Origin: Lysinibacillus fusiformis
Lineage (GTDB): Bacteria > Bacillota > Bacilli > Bacillales_A > Planococcaceae
NCBI RefSeq assembly: GCF_003049525.1
Contig: NZ_PYWL01000003.1
Coordinates: forward strand, 186,001-250,000
DNA length: 64,000 bases
Reading direction: 5' to 3'
A model generated the notes under the pieces. It worked only from the letters and a program-made list of their open reading frames with translations, ran no database searches and was not told the DNA's origin. Every line of letters starts with the position of its first letter. Positions within the stretch are counted from its first letter, which is position 1. Shown here in pieces: positions 25,517 through 33,398 of the stretch. The position numbers and the translations under genes are program-made.

Positions 25517-26551
25517 ATGAAAAAGATTTTAATAATAGTATCAGCAGCTATAGCTATACTATTTAGTTTCTCACTTCTAGATATCGAGGGAAACAAAGCT
25601 AAAGCAGCTACTGTTGGAGAGCAATTAAAAGAACCTGAGTCCGGCTGGCAGAGATTTGATGACACACATTCTGCAATTAAATATACCAATTTTCCACATT
25701 TGGGTTACAAAGTAACTCAAGCGTACAAAGGAACTACAAGCTTTAACGCGAACTACTCAACTCATGGAGAGGTACGATTTAAATTTAAAGGTAAAAACCT
25801 TAGAATTATTACACCTACAGGGGCGCCAGACTATAGAGCAAGTAGTGTGGACATTACTATAGATGGGATTACAGAATCTTTCTCGATGGTATTAAACAAC
25901 CAATACATGAACCTATCATACGAGAAATTAGGTTTAGATGACAAAGTTCATGAAGTAGTTATTGATAATTTCAAAGGAGGAAGAAGTGGATGGTCTTTAT
26001 TCGGTTTGGATGCTATAGACATTGATACTGATGGTACACTTATTCATCCAGATTTGGAATTAGCTGAATCTCTAAAGCTAAACAAAGAAACACTTGAATT
26101 AACAACAGGTTCTAGTGAAACCTTAGTAGCAACTGTTACGCCTGATAGTGCTGGATTAATTTGGACAAGTAGCGATCCTGAGATTGCTTCTGTTGATAGT
26201 AATGGGAATGTAATTGGGAAAAAAGTTGGTAAAGTAACAATTACTGTGGCGACTACAGATGGAAGTAACTTAACAGCAACAGCCGAGGTTACTGTAAAAG
26301 AAGATGGAACAGGAGAAATTGGCACTAGAGCAATTTTAAGACTTACTATGACAAATAAAGATATTCATGAGTATGATTTATCTTTATCAGAAATTGATCA
26401 GTTTATGAATTGGTTAGATGGTCGTGAAGTTGGACAAGGGAAACCGTACTATAAATTTAAATTAAATGTAACGACTGGAAATATTATTTCAAGAACAGAG
26501 TATATTATGTATGACAAAATTGTTAGCTTTACTGTTGATAATTATAAGTAA
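25517..26551 (+). CDS. secreted Ig-like (Big_2) protein, paralogue 1
   Basis: The product has 344 residues. A signal peptide (1-31, ending AKA) is followed by a beta-rich N-terminal domain beginning GEQLKEPESGWQRFDDT, of jelly-roll or carbohydrate-binding character. A bacterial Ig-like Big_2 domain (about 182-262: LVATVTPDSAGLIWTSSD) follows, then a C-terminal domain of about 75 residues (ILRLTMTNKDIHEYDLS to YDKIVSFTVDNY). It has no sortase or S-layer anchor. A paralogue with the same three-domain order lies at 30646-31683 on the other strand. Its position after the lysis genes suggests a lysogenic-conversion gene; the ligand is unknown. Confidence 0.8.
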   Translation: MKKILIIVSAAIAILFSFSLLDIEGNKAKAATVGEQLKEPESGWQRFDDTHSAIKYTNFPHLGYKVTQAYKGTTSFNANYSTHGEVRFKFKGKNLRIITPTGAPDYRASSVDITIDGITESFSMVLNNQYMNLSYEKLGLDDKVHEVVIDNFKGGRSGWSLFGLDAIDIDTDGTLIHPDLELAESLKLNKETLELTTGSSETLVATVTPDSAGLIWTSSDPEIASVDSNGNVIGKKVGKVTITVATTDGSNLTATAEVTVKEDGTGEIGTRAILRLTMTNKDIHEYDLSLSEIDQFMNWLDGREVGQGKPYYKFKLNVTTGNIISRTEYIMYDKIVSFTVDNYK

Positions 26552-26613
26552 TATAGTATTTTGCAGTTAGTCTTTTATAGAATTTAATTTGGATATGGTT
26601 TATTCAAACACAT

Positions 26614-26651
26614 AACAGGTGCTCATTATTAATTGAGTGCCTGTTTTTTTA
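26614..26651 (+). terminator. terminator of Big_2 paralogue 1
   Basis: AACAGGTGCTCA and TGAGTGCCTGTT pair with one wobble around TTATTAAT and are followed by TTTTTTT. Confidence 0.85.
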
Positions 26652-26736
26652 TTTCCACAAATTAATGCTTGTCAAAACAGAAAAGTTTGTTCTAAAATAA
26701 TGCAAACGAATGTTCTTATCGAGAGGATGGATTTGT

Positions 26737-26949
26737 ATGTTGAATCCTGAACAACGGCGACTATTTCATAAATTTTTAATTCTAGAAATGGCAGTTCAAT
26801 CATTGCAATGTGATTTCTCAGTAATTGAAAATTTGAAAATGAGTAAAGTTTATTTACCAATCCTTGATAAGTTACTAAAAGACATAACACATGATTATTA
26901 CGATTCAAAAAGGTTATTGGCGAGTAGAACGCAAAGCGAGTGTAGATGA
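26737..26949 (+). CDS. small phage-type helical protein, 70 aa
   Basis: The start is ATG 26737 with GAGAGG upstream. The sequence is helical and starts MLNPEQRRLFHKFLILEMA, a beginning typical of small proteins in the control region of Bacillus prophages. The last 20 residues overlap the ERCC4 relic in another frame, so the original C-terminus may have been replaced at a deletion. No function is assigned. Confidence 0.5.
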   Translation: MLNPEQRRLFHKFLILEMAVQSLQCDFSVIENLKMSKVYLPILDKLLKDITHDYYDSKRLLASRTQSECR

Positions 26950-27221
26950 GATTGTAGGAAACTTAGGTAAGGACGAGCGTATACGCTTTGAAAACGAATT
27001 TATTCGAGCGCAGAATATGCCATTCACAATCCTTCTTGAAGATCCAGAAGGCTACCAAAAAATAATAAATGGAAACTACAGAAGTAAATACGACCCACTT
27101 GCATTACTTGGCTCGTTACGGCTTTGAAATTGTCTACTTAGATAATAAGTTTAGTGGGAATTTTATTTACTACCATTTTTATCATCAAATGAAGAACTAC
27201 CTAAAGAGAGGGGCATTTTGA
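26891..27221 (+). pseudogene. ERCC4-domain nuclease relic
   Basis: The first frame contains YWRVERKASVDEIVGNL with the ERK of the ERCC4/XPF-type nuclease site, and GNYRSKYDPLALLGSL. It stops at 27127. The expected continuation RYGFEIVYLDNKFSGNFIYY is in a second frame that runs to 27221. The N-terminal half with the DxRE part is absent. Phages use these nucleases for replication or packaging; this copy is broken twice and should be inactive. Confidence 0.6.
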
Positions 27222-27239
27222 CCATCGTTAATATACGAA

Positions 27240-27280
27240 ATGACTGTAATAGTAAGTGTATTTTCTATTATTACAGTCAT
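27240..27280 (+). repeat. 12-bp inverted repeat, operator- or hairpin-like
   Basis: ATGACTGTAATA and TATTACAGTCAT are perfect inverse copies separated by 17 bp. It sits between the ERCC4 relic and the convergent Abi-alpha gene. It lacks a T-run, so a protein-binding site or mRNA hairpin is as likely as a terminator. Confidence 0.5.
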
Positions 27281-27359
27281 TGTTATAGTATGTCTATTAT
27301 TCGTGAAATTCATAACTAAATTAGAAAAAAATAGAAAAACAGTTTATGAGAGAAATTGA
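27240..27359 (+). CDS. putative 39-aa single-pass membrane peptide
   Basis: A short frame begins MTVIVSVFSIITVIVIVCLL and ends in a basic tail (KLEKNRKTVYERN), so it is one transmembrane helix with a cytosolic tail. No clear Shine-Dalgarno is present, and its first 41 bp form an inverted repeat. It may be a small phage protein or chance. Confidence 0.3.
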   Translation: MTVIVSVFSIITVIVIVCLLFVKFITKLEKNRKTVYERN

Positions 27360-27387
27360 ACAAACACAAAATAAAAAAAATATGCCC

Positions 27388-28206
27388 TTATAAACATGTA
27401 TCAATGAAATCTTTGCCTAATGGTGTTATTCCAACTGAACCTTTTTGAATATACGGTTGGACATCATCAAAACTTATACTTAGATCTTTTAGAATTCCGA
27501 TAAAATCTGCATCATGTTCATTAGTTTTAATTGATTCTGATATATCAGTGTATAGCTTATGATCTTCATATCTTTTATATAATTTATTATCATACAAATG
27601 CTTTGAGGAGTCTATAGAGATTAAACCTAATCTTTGTAAATTAATTAGCGAACTAGCAATTGCGTCTGTATCACATTCGAGATTAGGTAAAAATACATGT
27701 TTATGAAGTATTTTGTGTCCTTCAGAACCATAATTTATACCATAATTTACAATTGGAAAAGCACCGTTTGAACCTTTTGTATCATTTGGATTTTGAAAAA
27801 CTTTTATGTTTTGAGCATCAAATGGTGAAAGTTGTTTTATTATTTCTACAAACGCAGGATGAGTACTTTGAGACTTTCTAATATCGATTGAAGAAGCAAT
27901 CAAATTTGCAAACATTTCTCGTAGTTCTTCAGAATCGATATAATACTTAGAAGCTTCTATCACAGGGCCTATAATATGTAGTTCTGGCTCTTTGATATAT
28001 TCATCTGGAATTTCTTGTGTTTTATCTTCTACTTTTTGTATATAACTTTGAAGATTTTTTTGTTGACGTATTTCTTGTTTTTTTGTCCAAAGAGAAACAT
28101 GATTTCCAATTGTTAAACTCCAAAGGTCAGTTAGAGTATTACCAACTGCTTGTGCTGGAGCACTTGCAGCTTCATCAATAAATTTAGGTATTATATTTAT
28201 TTCCAT
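27388..28206 (-). CDS. Abi-alpha/DUF4393 family protein
   Basis: This 272-residue soluble protein begins with an amphipathic segment and a charged region (SLWTKKQEIRQQ). It then contains the family blocks VEDKTQEIPDEYIKEPELHI, DSEELREMFANLIASSID and HPAFVEIIKQLSPFDAQ, followed by a variable C-terminal part ending GITPLGKDFIDTC. This is the DUF4393 family, which I recall as Abi-alpha (abortive infection alpha). It is the only minus-strand gene in the lysis-to-RinA segment and has its own leader, typical of independently expressed prophage cargo. A defence role is inferred from the family name. Confidence 0.72.
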   Translation of the reverse strand: MEINIIPKFIDEAASAPAQAVGNTLTDLWSLTIGNHVSLWTKKQEIRQQKNLQSYIQKVEDKTQEIPDEYIKEPELHIIGPVIEASKYYIDSEELREMFANLIASSIDIRKSQSTHPAFVEIIKQLSPFDAQNIKVFQNPNDTKGSNGAFPIVNYGINYGSEGHKILHKHVFLPNLECDTDAIASSLINLQRLGLISIDSSKHLYDNKLYKRYEDHKLYTDISESIKTNEHDADFIGILKDLSISFDDVQPYIQKGSVGITPLGKDFIDTCL

Positions 28207-28414
28207 TATTTATCCACCTTTCCAAATATATTATAGGAGATTGTAACTATAGAAACAATACAAAATCATCCCATTTTAATTTCATGTTCTATTTTTAAAC
28301 TAGGGTTTTGGAAAACAGTTGCTTGTGGGCAGATAAATTCTTAAAGTAAAAAATGATTTAATTGGAATTAATTTGAAATATGTTAAAAGATTGAACTAAA
28401 GGTAGGTGCTGCAC

Positions 28415-28832
28415 ATGCCTACGTTATCGCGTAGTGATATACAGACAATTGAACGATATTGGATTGAACTGGAGCAAAATAGGAAGAAACTAAAATATCG
28501 TGAATGGGAACTGTTGCATCCACATAATGAAGGTGGCGAAATGGTTGGAGGTCGTAGTAATGCGATTTCTGACACGACAGCCAAGAAGGCAATGCTTCTA
28601 GCCAATGATGACTACTACCAAAACCTAAAACGTATCATTAAGACTGTGGAAGACCTATACAACGAGTTAGACGAGGGATATGCGTACCATTGTAGATTTG
28701 CGTTACTGGGATACGGATGGCTGTTACGAGTGGGAAGACATAGTCGATAAGCTGTATATCTCACGTCATAAGGTGCTAAGGAAACGTAACATTCTGATTG
28801 ATAAAACAGCGGAAAGAATTGGATGGGTATAA
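28415..28832 (+). pseudogene. RinA/ArpU-type phage transcriptional activator, frameshifted
   Basis: From ATG 28415 the sequence reads LSRSDIQTIERYWIELEQNR, then DDYYQNLKRIIKTVEDLY, as in RinA-type regulators of late phage genes. An extra G near 28677 shifts the frame. The correct continuation MRTIVDLRYWDTDGCYEWED, with the helix-turn-helix ISRHKVLRKRNILID, is found one frame over and ends at 28832. The full product would be about 139 residues. Loss of this activator fits a decayed prophage. Confidence 0.75.
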
Positions 28833-28940
28833 AAGTGAACTTCTTAACACTAGGGAAGTTCGCAAAAATCTGTAGTAAATTGATATTGTGATAGTTTTTC
28901 AAATATAGTTATTAATCGCGAAATCCTCCTTTAGGCATGG

Positions 28941-28964
28941 GACCATACTTTTTTTTGTATGGTC
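28941..28964 (+). terminator. palindromic hairpin before the membrane-protein trio
   Basis: GACCATAC and GTATGGTC pair perfectly around an eight-T loop. The tail is only TTATG, so it is a weak terminator or an operator upstream of the next gene. Confidence 0.4.
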
Positions 28965-29004
28965 TTATGTTATCATTTACAATGAGGAAAGGAGGAGAAT
29001 AGCA

Positions 29005-29529
29005 ATGTTTGAATTATTTAGGAAAAAGAAAATGAGTTTAAATCGAGGTTTGTATGACGTTAAATTTATTTTAAAAAAATATAAAACAGAAGAAAAAATG
29101 AAAAAATTAAGTAAAGAACAATTAGAAAAAATAATTAGCACCCTAGAAATAGAATTACATTTTCAAAACAATAGAAGAGGCGCCATTTTAACATTCATAG
29201 GTTCAATTTTAGTTGTAATGTTTTTTATGATACCAATTATGACTAACAGTATTGGAAGTGGTTATTTCCAAAACTTTAACGGCGACATGTATCAATTAGA
29301 AAGTGTGGAGTTGGAACTGTTGTGGAATGAAGAAAGACAATATAATGACAATGTAATGGGTACATTCAAGCAATATAATGGCAGTCAAAAAGAAATTTTT
29401 GCTCTCAAAATGGGTTTATTTATATATGTAGGAATTTGTTTAGTTTATTTCTCTTCGTTATTTTACATAAACAGAATTTACAAACTTTACAATCAAGCAA
29501 GATATATACATTCATTAAAAATCATTTAA
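29005..29529 (+). CDS. two-TM membrane protein, unknown
   Basis: This 174-residue protein has a basic cytosolic N-terminal region with a coiled-coil-like stretch (KKLSKEQLEKIISTLEIEL). A first transmembrane helix is near 61-83, an external acidic loop follows, and a second helix lies near 140-160 with a basic C-terminal tail. AGGAAAGGAGGAGA precedes the ATG. I do not recognise the family. The gene at 29940 has the same topology, and together with 29618 they form a three-gene run. Confidence 0.6.
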   Translation: MFELFRKKKMSLNRGLYDVKFILKKYKTEEKMKKLSKEQLEKIISTLEIELHFQNNRRGAILTFIGSILVVMFFMIPIMTNSIGSGYFQNFNGDMYQLESVELELLWNEERQYNDNVMGTFKQYNGSQKEIFALKMGLFIYVGICLVYFSSLFYINRIYKLYNQARYIHSLKII

Positions 29530-29531
29530 TA

Positions 29532-29563
29532 CGAGACTACTAAATTGGTAGTCTTTTTTTTAT
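29532..29563 (+). terminator. terminator of the first trio gene
   Basis: GACTAC and GTAGTC pair around TAAATTG and are followed by TTTTTTTTA. Confidence 0.6.
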
Positions 29564-29617
29564 GATGACAATCTGTTCCATTTATCCTATGATTTAGGTA
29601 GATGGGAGGTGTTATTG

Positions 29618-29908
29618 ATGCTTATTAATTTGATTTTAAAATTTAGTGAGAATTTTACGTTTACTGAATTCGATGACAGTAAAAATTTCTCACTATATAA
29701 AAGCCTTGAAACTGATCATATTCCAAGAAAAAATGATTATGTTTATGATTCTGGATTTAGGAAAGACTTTTTAGTTACAAGTGTAGTTTGGAATTTCGAA
29801 AATGAACAATGTAATATTTATTTAGATCGCTCTAGCGTTGGTAATTTTGAAGAAATAAAAATCCAAGCGACAGACGCAGGGTGGAAAGCAATTAAAGGTC
29901 ACATCTAA
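29618..29908 (+). CDS. small soluble protein, 96 aa, unknown
   Basis: The start is ATG 29618 with GGGAGG upstream. The product is acidic and beta-rich (YVYDSGFRKDFLVTSVVWNF, IYLDRSSVGNFEEI) and has no membrane segment or signal peptide. Its last bases form one arm of a terminator-like hairpin (29894-29924). It lies between two two-TM proteins. The family is not recognised. Confidence 0.55.
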   Translation: MLINLILKFSENFTFTEFDDSKNFSLYKSLETDHIPRKNDYVYDSGFRKDFLVTSVVWNFENEQCNIYLDRSSVGNFEEIKIQATDAGWKAIKGHI

Positions 29909-29924
29909 CCAGGTGTGACCTTTT
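29894..29924 (+). terminator. hairpin between the second and third trio genes
   Basis: AAAGGTCACA and TGTGACCTTT form a perfect 10-bp stem around TCTAACCAGG with a short T-run. It overlaps the stop of the preceding gene. The next gene has its own Shine-Dalgarno (CCGGAGGGA). Confidence 0.6.
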
Positions 29925-29939
29925 AACCGGAGGGAATAA

Positions 29940-30317
29940 ATGGAGCAAAATAAAAGGTATTATAAAATTTATAACTATAAAGAAATTCATTCAGAATTTA
30001 AATCTCATTTACAGGGTAAAAATATCAAAGAAGATACAACTGTAAAGGATTATATTAAAGGTAATATGAACAAATACTCTTATAATGAATTGGAAATTAT
30101 GAGTGAAAGCACCTTAAAATATAAAGATCGAGTTACCTTCGATGCTACTATTGGAATTGCTGCATTAACAGCTATTTTTACTCTATTCGCGATTCTAGTA
30201 GCTGTTTTTTCAAAGACTATAGAGTATGATTCACCGATAATTATTATAATCTTATGTATATATGTATATATGTATATATGTATTAATGATTTTGTGGATT
30301 GTTACTTATTCTTTTAA
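29940..30317 (+). CDS. two-TM membrane protein with slippage repeat (out of frame)
   Basis: In the current frame the product is 125 residues: a soluble, basic N-terminal part, a first transmembrane helix (about 70-90), and a second hydrophobic stretch encoded by an 8-bp repeat (ICIYVYMYI), ending FVDCYLFF. One frame over, the sequence continues ILWIVTYSFNKYTQIIRTAN and LLDIAIRLRKNK to a stop at 30390. This would give the same topology and basic tail as the protein at 29005. Adding one 8-bp unit restores that frame. It is either a slippage switch or a decayed gene. Confidence 0.5.
   Translation: MEQNKRYYKIYNYKEIHSEFKSHLQGKNIKEDTTVKDYIKGNMNKYSYNELEIMSESTLKYKDRVTFDATIGIAALTAIFTLFAILVAVFSKTIEYDSPIIIIILCIYVYMYICINDFVDCYLFF
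30254..30283 (+). repeat. octanucleotide tandem repeat ATGTATAT
   Basis: Three full copies and a partial fourth of ATGTATAT lie inside the reading frame at 29940-30317. Because 8 is not divisible by 3, every gain or loss of a unit changes the downstream frame. Confidence 0.9.
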
Positions 30318-30411
30318 TAAATATACTCAAATTATAAGAACAGCAAATTTATTGGATATTGCTATTAGATTAAGAAAGAATAAAATTTAAATCTCCTTAA
30401 ATACATAATTC

Positions 30412-30440
30412 AGTCTATACTCCAAAAAGTGTAGGCTTTT
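30412..30440 (+). terminator. terminator of the third trio gene
   Basis: AGTCTATACT and AGTGTAGGCT pair over 10 bp with G-U pairs around CCAAAA, followed by TTTTTATT. It lies 22 bp past the restored-frame stop at 30390, which suits the longer product. Confidence 0.7.
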
Positions 30441-30442
30441 TA

Positions 30443-30625
30443 TTATGCATAGGAAGATAGCTTGTACGTGTATGTTGGAAACAAGTAGTTACCTTCTTCA
30501 AACAATTGAAGGATATGTAGTTTTAACTCGAGTGGATGTTTGCTTCGACCCATAAAAAATACTCCCCTTAGATAAACAGATTTTATTTTTTCATCTGTCT
30601 ACCTAATAGGGAGCATATCATAGTG
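30443..30625 (-). mobile_element. IS3-family element relic (terminal end and OrfA start)
   Basis: On the minus strand an ATG at 30553 starts MGRSKHPLELKLHILQLFEE, the typical beginning of an IS3/IS150-type OrfA transposase with its helix-turn-helix. It stops after 36 codons. The roughly 70 bp before it (GGTAGACAG, GGGGAGTATTTTTT) look like an IS terminal end. Everything downstream of the first helix is missing, so this is a dead remnant. Confidence 0.6.
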
Positions 30626-30645
30626 AGTACCTGGTCATTTTTTGT

Positions 30646-31683
30646 TTAATATTCTCTTACTTCAAATGAAGCGATTTTATCATGAACAATATATTCCGTT
30701 ACTTTTTTATAAGGTGAAATTGTTTTAGTAAATTTGAATGTTGATGTACCTTGTGCACTTTCAAACCAATTTAAATAATTGTTTAAAACTGTATTTGTAA
30801 CATCATATTCTTTTGTTATACCGTTTACTAATGTAATGCTTAAAATAGCATTTGAAAATTCATTGTTTGGTTTCTTAACAATTACTGTACTAGTGGCTGC
30901 AATATCAGTACCTTCAATTTTGGCAGTAATTATTGCTTCACCTTCGTGAAGTGCCGTGACGTTACCATCCTGATCTACAGTAGCAATTGATTCATCACTT
31001 GATGACCATATTACTTTTGTAGTATCAGGTGTAGTTGTTGCTATTAGCTTATCTTGGCTACCTTCAAGTAATTCTAGCCTATTTTTGTCTAAAGTTATGG
31101 ATTCAATATTCGGAACATCATTTTCTGATATTAATAATCCGTCCACATCAATAGCATCTAGAGCAAAAGTATCGTTGTTTACATTATTTGTTATGTTTAT
31201 CTCTACTTTGTGTTTACCATAAGGTAAATCTACTTTTTTATAGTATATAGACTGACTTTTTATACCATAACCTTTTGCCGTAGCTGCTTCAGAAACACCG
31301 TCAATAGTAATTGTGAAATCCGCCCTATTATAAGCAATGTAATCTAATAACATAAATTTAGTTCCCACAAAATAGAAGGTTAAACTCATATCTTTATTAT
31401 AACCTTGTACTCGACTTTTTTTGTACAAGTCTTCGTGCGAAAATCGATACATGTTTGTATAATTTATTAATGGGTTTGAATCATCATATCGCTTCCATCC
31501 TTTTTCAGGTTTAAGCAACTGATCACCGATTACCGCACTGTTTTCAGGTGTATTATTTAAATTAGTTACCCCTTCTTCATAATCTACTACTTCTGCTGCC
31601 GATGCACTTTCAACACTAATACTAACTAGTACAAAAAACGTTAATGCTAGATAAATAAAACCATTTTTCAATAACTTACTCAC
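30646..31683 (-). CDS. secreted Ig-like (Big_2) protein, paralogue 2
   Basis: This 345-residue protein has the same plan as the gene at 25517. It has a signal peptide (about 1-29, SASA/A), a short spacer, the N-terminal domain starting GDQLLKPEKGWKRYDDSN, a Big_2 domain (about 196-270: LIATTTPDTTKVIWSSSDES) and a C-terminal domain ending VHDKIASFEVREY. The start is GTG with TAAAGGAGG 8 nt upstream. Sequence identity between the paralogues is moderate and spread over all domains, so they diverged long ago or came from different phages. The two bracket the Abi-alpha/RinA/membrane-trio segment. Confidence 0.8.
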   Translation of the reverse strand: MSKLLKNGFIYLALTFFVLVSISVESASAAEVVDYEEGVTNLNNTPENSAVIGDQLLKPEKGWKRYDDSNPLINYTNMYRFSHEDLYKKSRVQGYNKDMSLTFYFVGTKFMLLDYIAYNRADFTITIDGVSEAATAKGYGIKSQSIYYKKVDLPYGKHKVEINITNNVNNDTFALDAIDVDGLLISENDVPNIESITLDKNRLELLEGSQDKLIATTTPDTTKVIWSSSDESIATVDQDGNVTALHEGEAIITAKIEGTDIAATSTVIVKKPNNEFSNAILSITLVNGITKEYDVTNTVLNNYLNWFESAQGTSTFKFTKTISPYKKVTEYIVHDKIASFEVREY

Positions 31684-31840
31684 TTATGTATCCTCCTTTA
31701 AGATTATTTAAGGCAATTACTTAAAAAAACCTATAAAAACAACTTTAAACAATGAAGGACTTATTTACCATAATAAAAATTTGTTATTTTTGATAATAAA
31801 AAAAGCCCCTCATTTGAATGACTAATTTTTGAAAATAATA

Positions 31841-32040
31841 TTATTTTAATGCTTCGTCCATTGAATTTTTAAACTTCTCAAATTCAGCATCTTTCATATC
31901 ACCATTCATTTGTATTAAAAACAGCCCTTTTGCATGTGTGTGGTGAGTAAAGTAAAGGAGACTCTTTACCTAATTCATCATAATATGATTTTGCTTTTTC
32001 TAATCCTTTTTTATCTTTGAAGGAATAAAGATTATTATTT
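31841..32040 (-). pseudogene. relic of a small secreted or lipoprotein-like gene
   Basis: The 3' end reads HTHAKGLFLIQMNGDMKDAE and FEKFKNSMDEALK. An earlier frame gives KKGLEKAKSYYDELGKES. They meet near 31945 at a frameshift, and no start remains. The family is not recognised. The region 31684-32133 holds no other gene. Confidence 0.4.
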
Positions 32041-32059
32041 CACAGGGCAAATAATATAA

Positions 32060-32093
32060 AGACCAAAACAGCTTAAACGTGCTATTTTGGTCT
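32060..32093 (-). terminator. terminator of the toxin-like/immunity-like pair
   Basis: AGACCAAAA and TTTTGGTCT pair perfectly, with an inner GC / GC pair. The minus-strand side ends in TTTATATTATTTG, about 40 bp past the stop of the gene at 32134. Confidence 0.55.
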
Positions 32094-32133
32094 CATTGAT
32101 TTATCTTTATATTGTAATAGTTAATAATAGCTA

Positions 32134-32670
32134 TTAACTTATTTCATTAATAATGCTTTTTATCCAATTAGAAATTAACATATCACTCTCTTCAAAAGTC
32201 AAATCACTCTTTATTTTTAAATAATGTAAATCTTTTCTTAACACCGGTAACTTTTCTCTTAACGGATAATTGTTTTCAGATTCTTCATCGATAAAAACTA
32301 ATTTTTGACCGCCATCTAAAGTTTTATATACTCTACCTGTATACTCAAGGTCATCAATATAGACATAAGCATGCCCTCTAGCTCGGGGATTTAAGTAAAT
32401 ATGATTCCCTTTTAGTTTAGAGAGTGAATACATAAAAGCTTCTAATCTTGTTTTATTAATATAAAATTTATGTCCATAGTAGAGTTGTTTGTGTTTCTTT
32501 GGATTGATATCAAATGTCTCGTATCGAACACAAATATCAGTTTCTTTAGGTTGTTTCTTATAGGTCCAATGAGAAAATGGTAATAACCGTTCTTTTACTA
32601 AATAATCAATATTACTATGGTCTAAATCACAACCATAACTTAAAATAAAAACTTCATTTAATTCATTCAA
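32134..32670 (-). CDS. putative immunity protein of the toxin-like pair
   Basis: The product is a soluble, charged protein of about 178 residues with no signal peptide (ILSYGCDLDHSNIDYLVKER, then YYGHKFYINKTRLEAF). Its start is probably TTG 32670, which overlaps the preceding stop (TTGA) with GGGGA 8 nt upstream; TTG 32685 is an alternative that gives 183. Immediate coupling to a secreted protein with a distinctive C-terminus is the usual layout of a toxin with its immunity gene. I do not recognise the family. Confidence 0.55.
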   Translation of the reverse strand: MNELNEVFILSYGCDLDHSNIDYLVKERLLPFSHWTYKKQPKETDICVRYETFDINPKKHKQLYYGHKFYINKTRLEAFMYSLSKLKGNHIYLNPRARGHAYVYIDDLEYTGRVYKTLDGGQKLVFIDEESENNYPLREKLPVLRKDLHYLKIKSDLTFEESDMLISNWIKSIINEIS

Positions 32671-33398
32671 TTTGGAGTTCCCCAATTTGGTAAACTTCTA
32701 TGTCTCAAGAGTATTTGTTCATGATGGTCTACAAAATTGTCATATTTAAGATGGTAATGCCAATTAGTAACTGCCTTATTTTGTTCAAGGCCTACATGTC
32801 CTCTTATGATAGAATTACCATTTTTTCCGTAAATTTCAAAAACATGTTCCCCTTGTCTGATTCCATTTGCCCCAGAACCTTCTGGTCCTACAAATTTAGA
32901 ATAGCCATGTTTATCAATTTCTTTTTCAGCTGCTGCTATCCATTTATCCTGTACTTTATCTTTTACTTCATCACCAATCTCTTTTTTTATTTTATCACCC
33001 ATTTTCTTTTTAAGTGCATCTTTTATTAATACTCTGATTAATACATTTGCTACACGTGGTTGAATGTTATCATTGTTACTTACATTCTGTGAAACAGCAA
33101 AAGCATGTAAAGTTATTGATGGATAATTAATATCATAAAAATATTTTAGTAATGCAATATTTTGATCTTCAAGACCATATGAATTAAGAACATTAACATC
33201 AGCATTTTCAAGAAATAAACTGCTATGTTCAGAAATAATATCTAAACTTAGTTGTATATCATCTTCTGTTAAATTTGTTTCTTGTCTAATTAAATCTAAC
33301 TCATTTTGAGTGTTAGCGGAACTAGTTAAAGGTAAAGTTAACTGAAGCATTAATGTAAATATTATTAAGATTGATAATTTGTTAAGTATTTTTTTCAT
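32667..33398 (-). CDS. secreted toxin-like protein, 243 aa
   Basis: A signal peptide (1-28, ending SSA) is followed by a helical N-terminal region of about 95 residues and a strongly charged helical linker (KDALKKKMGDKIKKEIGDEV). The C-terminal domain of about 75 residues is rich in H, W and N (GQGEHVFEIYG-like start, NWHYHLKYDNFVDHHEQI). That domain order recalls small secreted toxins of Gram-positive bacteria such as the SAR2788-type putative toxins. The activity is not known. AAGGAGT precedes the ATG. The next gene overlaps its stop. Confidence 0.6.
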   Translation of the reverse strand: MKKILNKLSILIIFTLMLQLTLPLTSSANTQNELDLIRQETNLTEDDIQLSLDIISEHSSLFLENADVNVLNSYGLEDQNIALLKYFYDINYPSITLHAFAVSQNVSNNDNIQPRVANVLIRVLIKDALKKKMGDKIKKEIGDEVKDKVQDKWIAAAEKEIDKHGYSKFVGPEGSGANGIRQGEHVFEIYGKNGNSIIRGHVGLEQNKAVTNWHYHLKYDNFVDHHEQILLRHRSLPNWGTPN

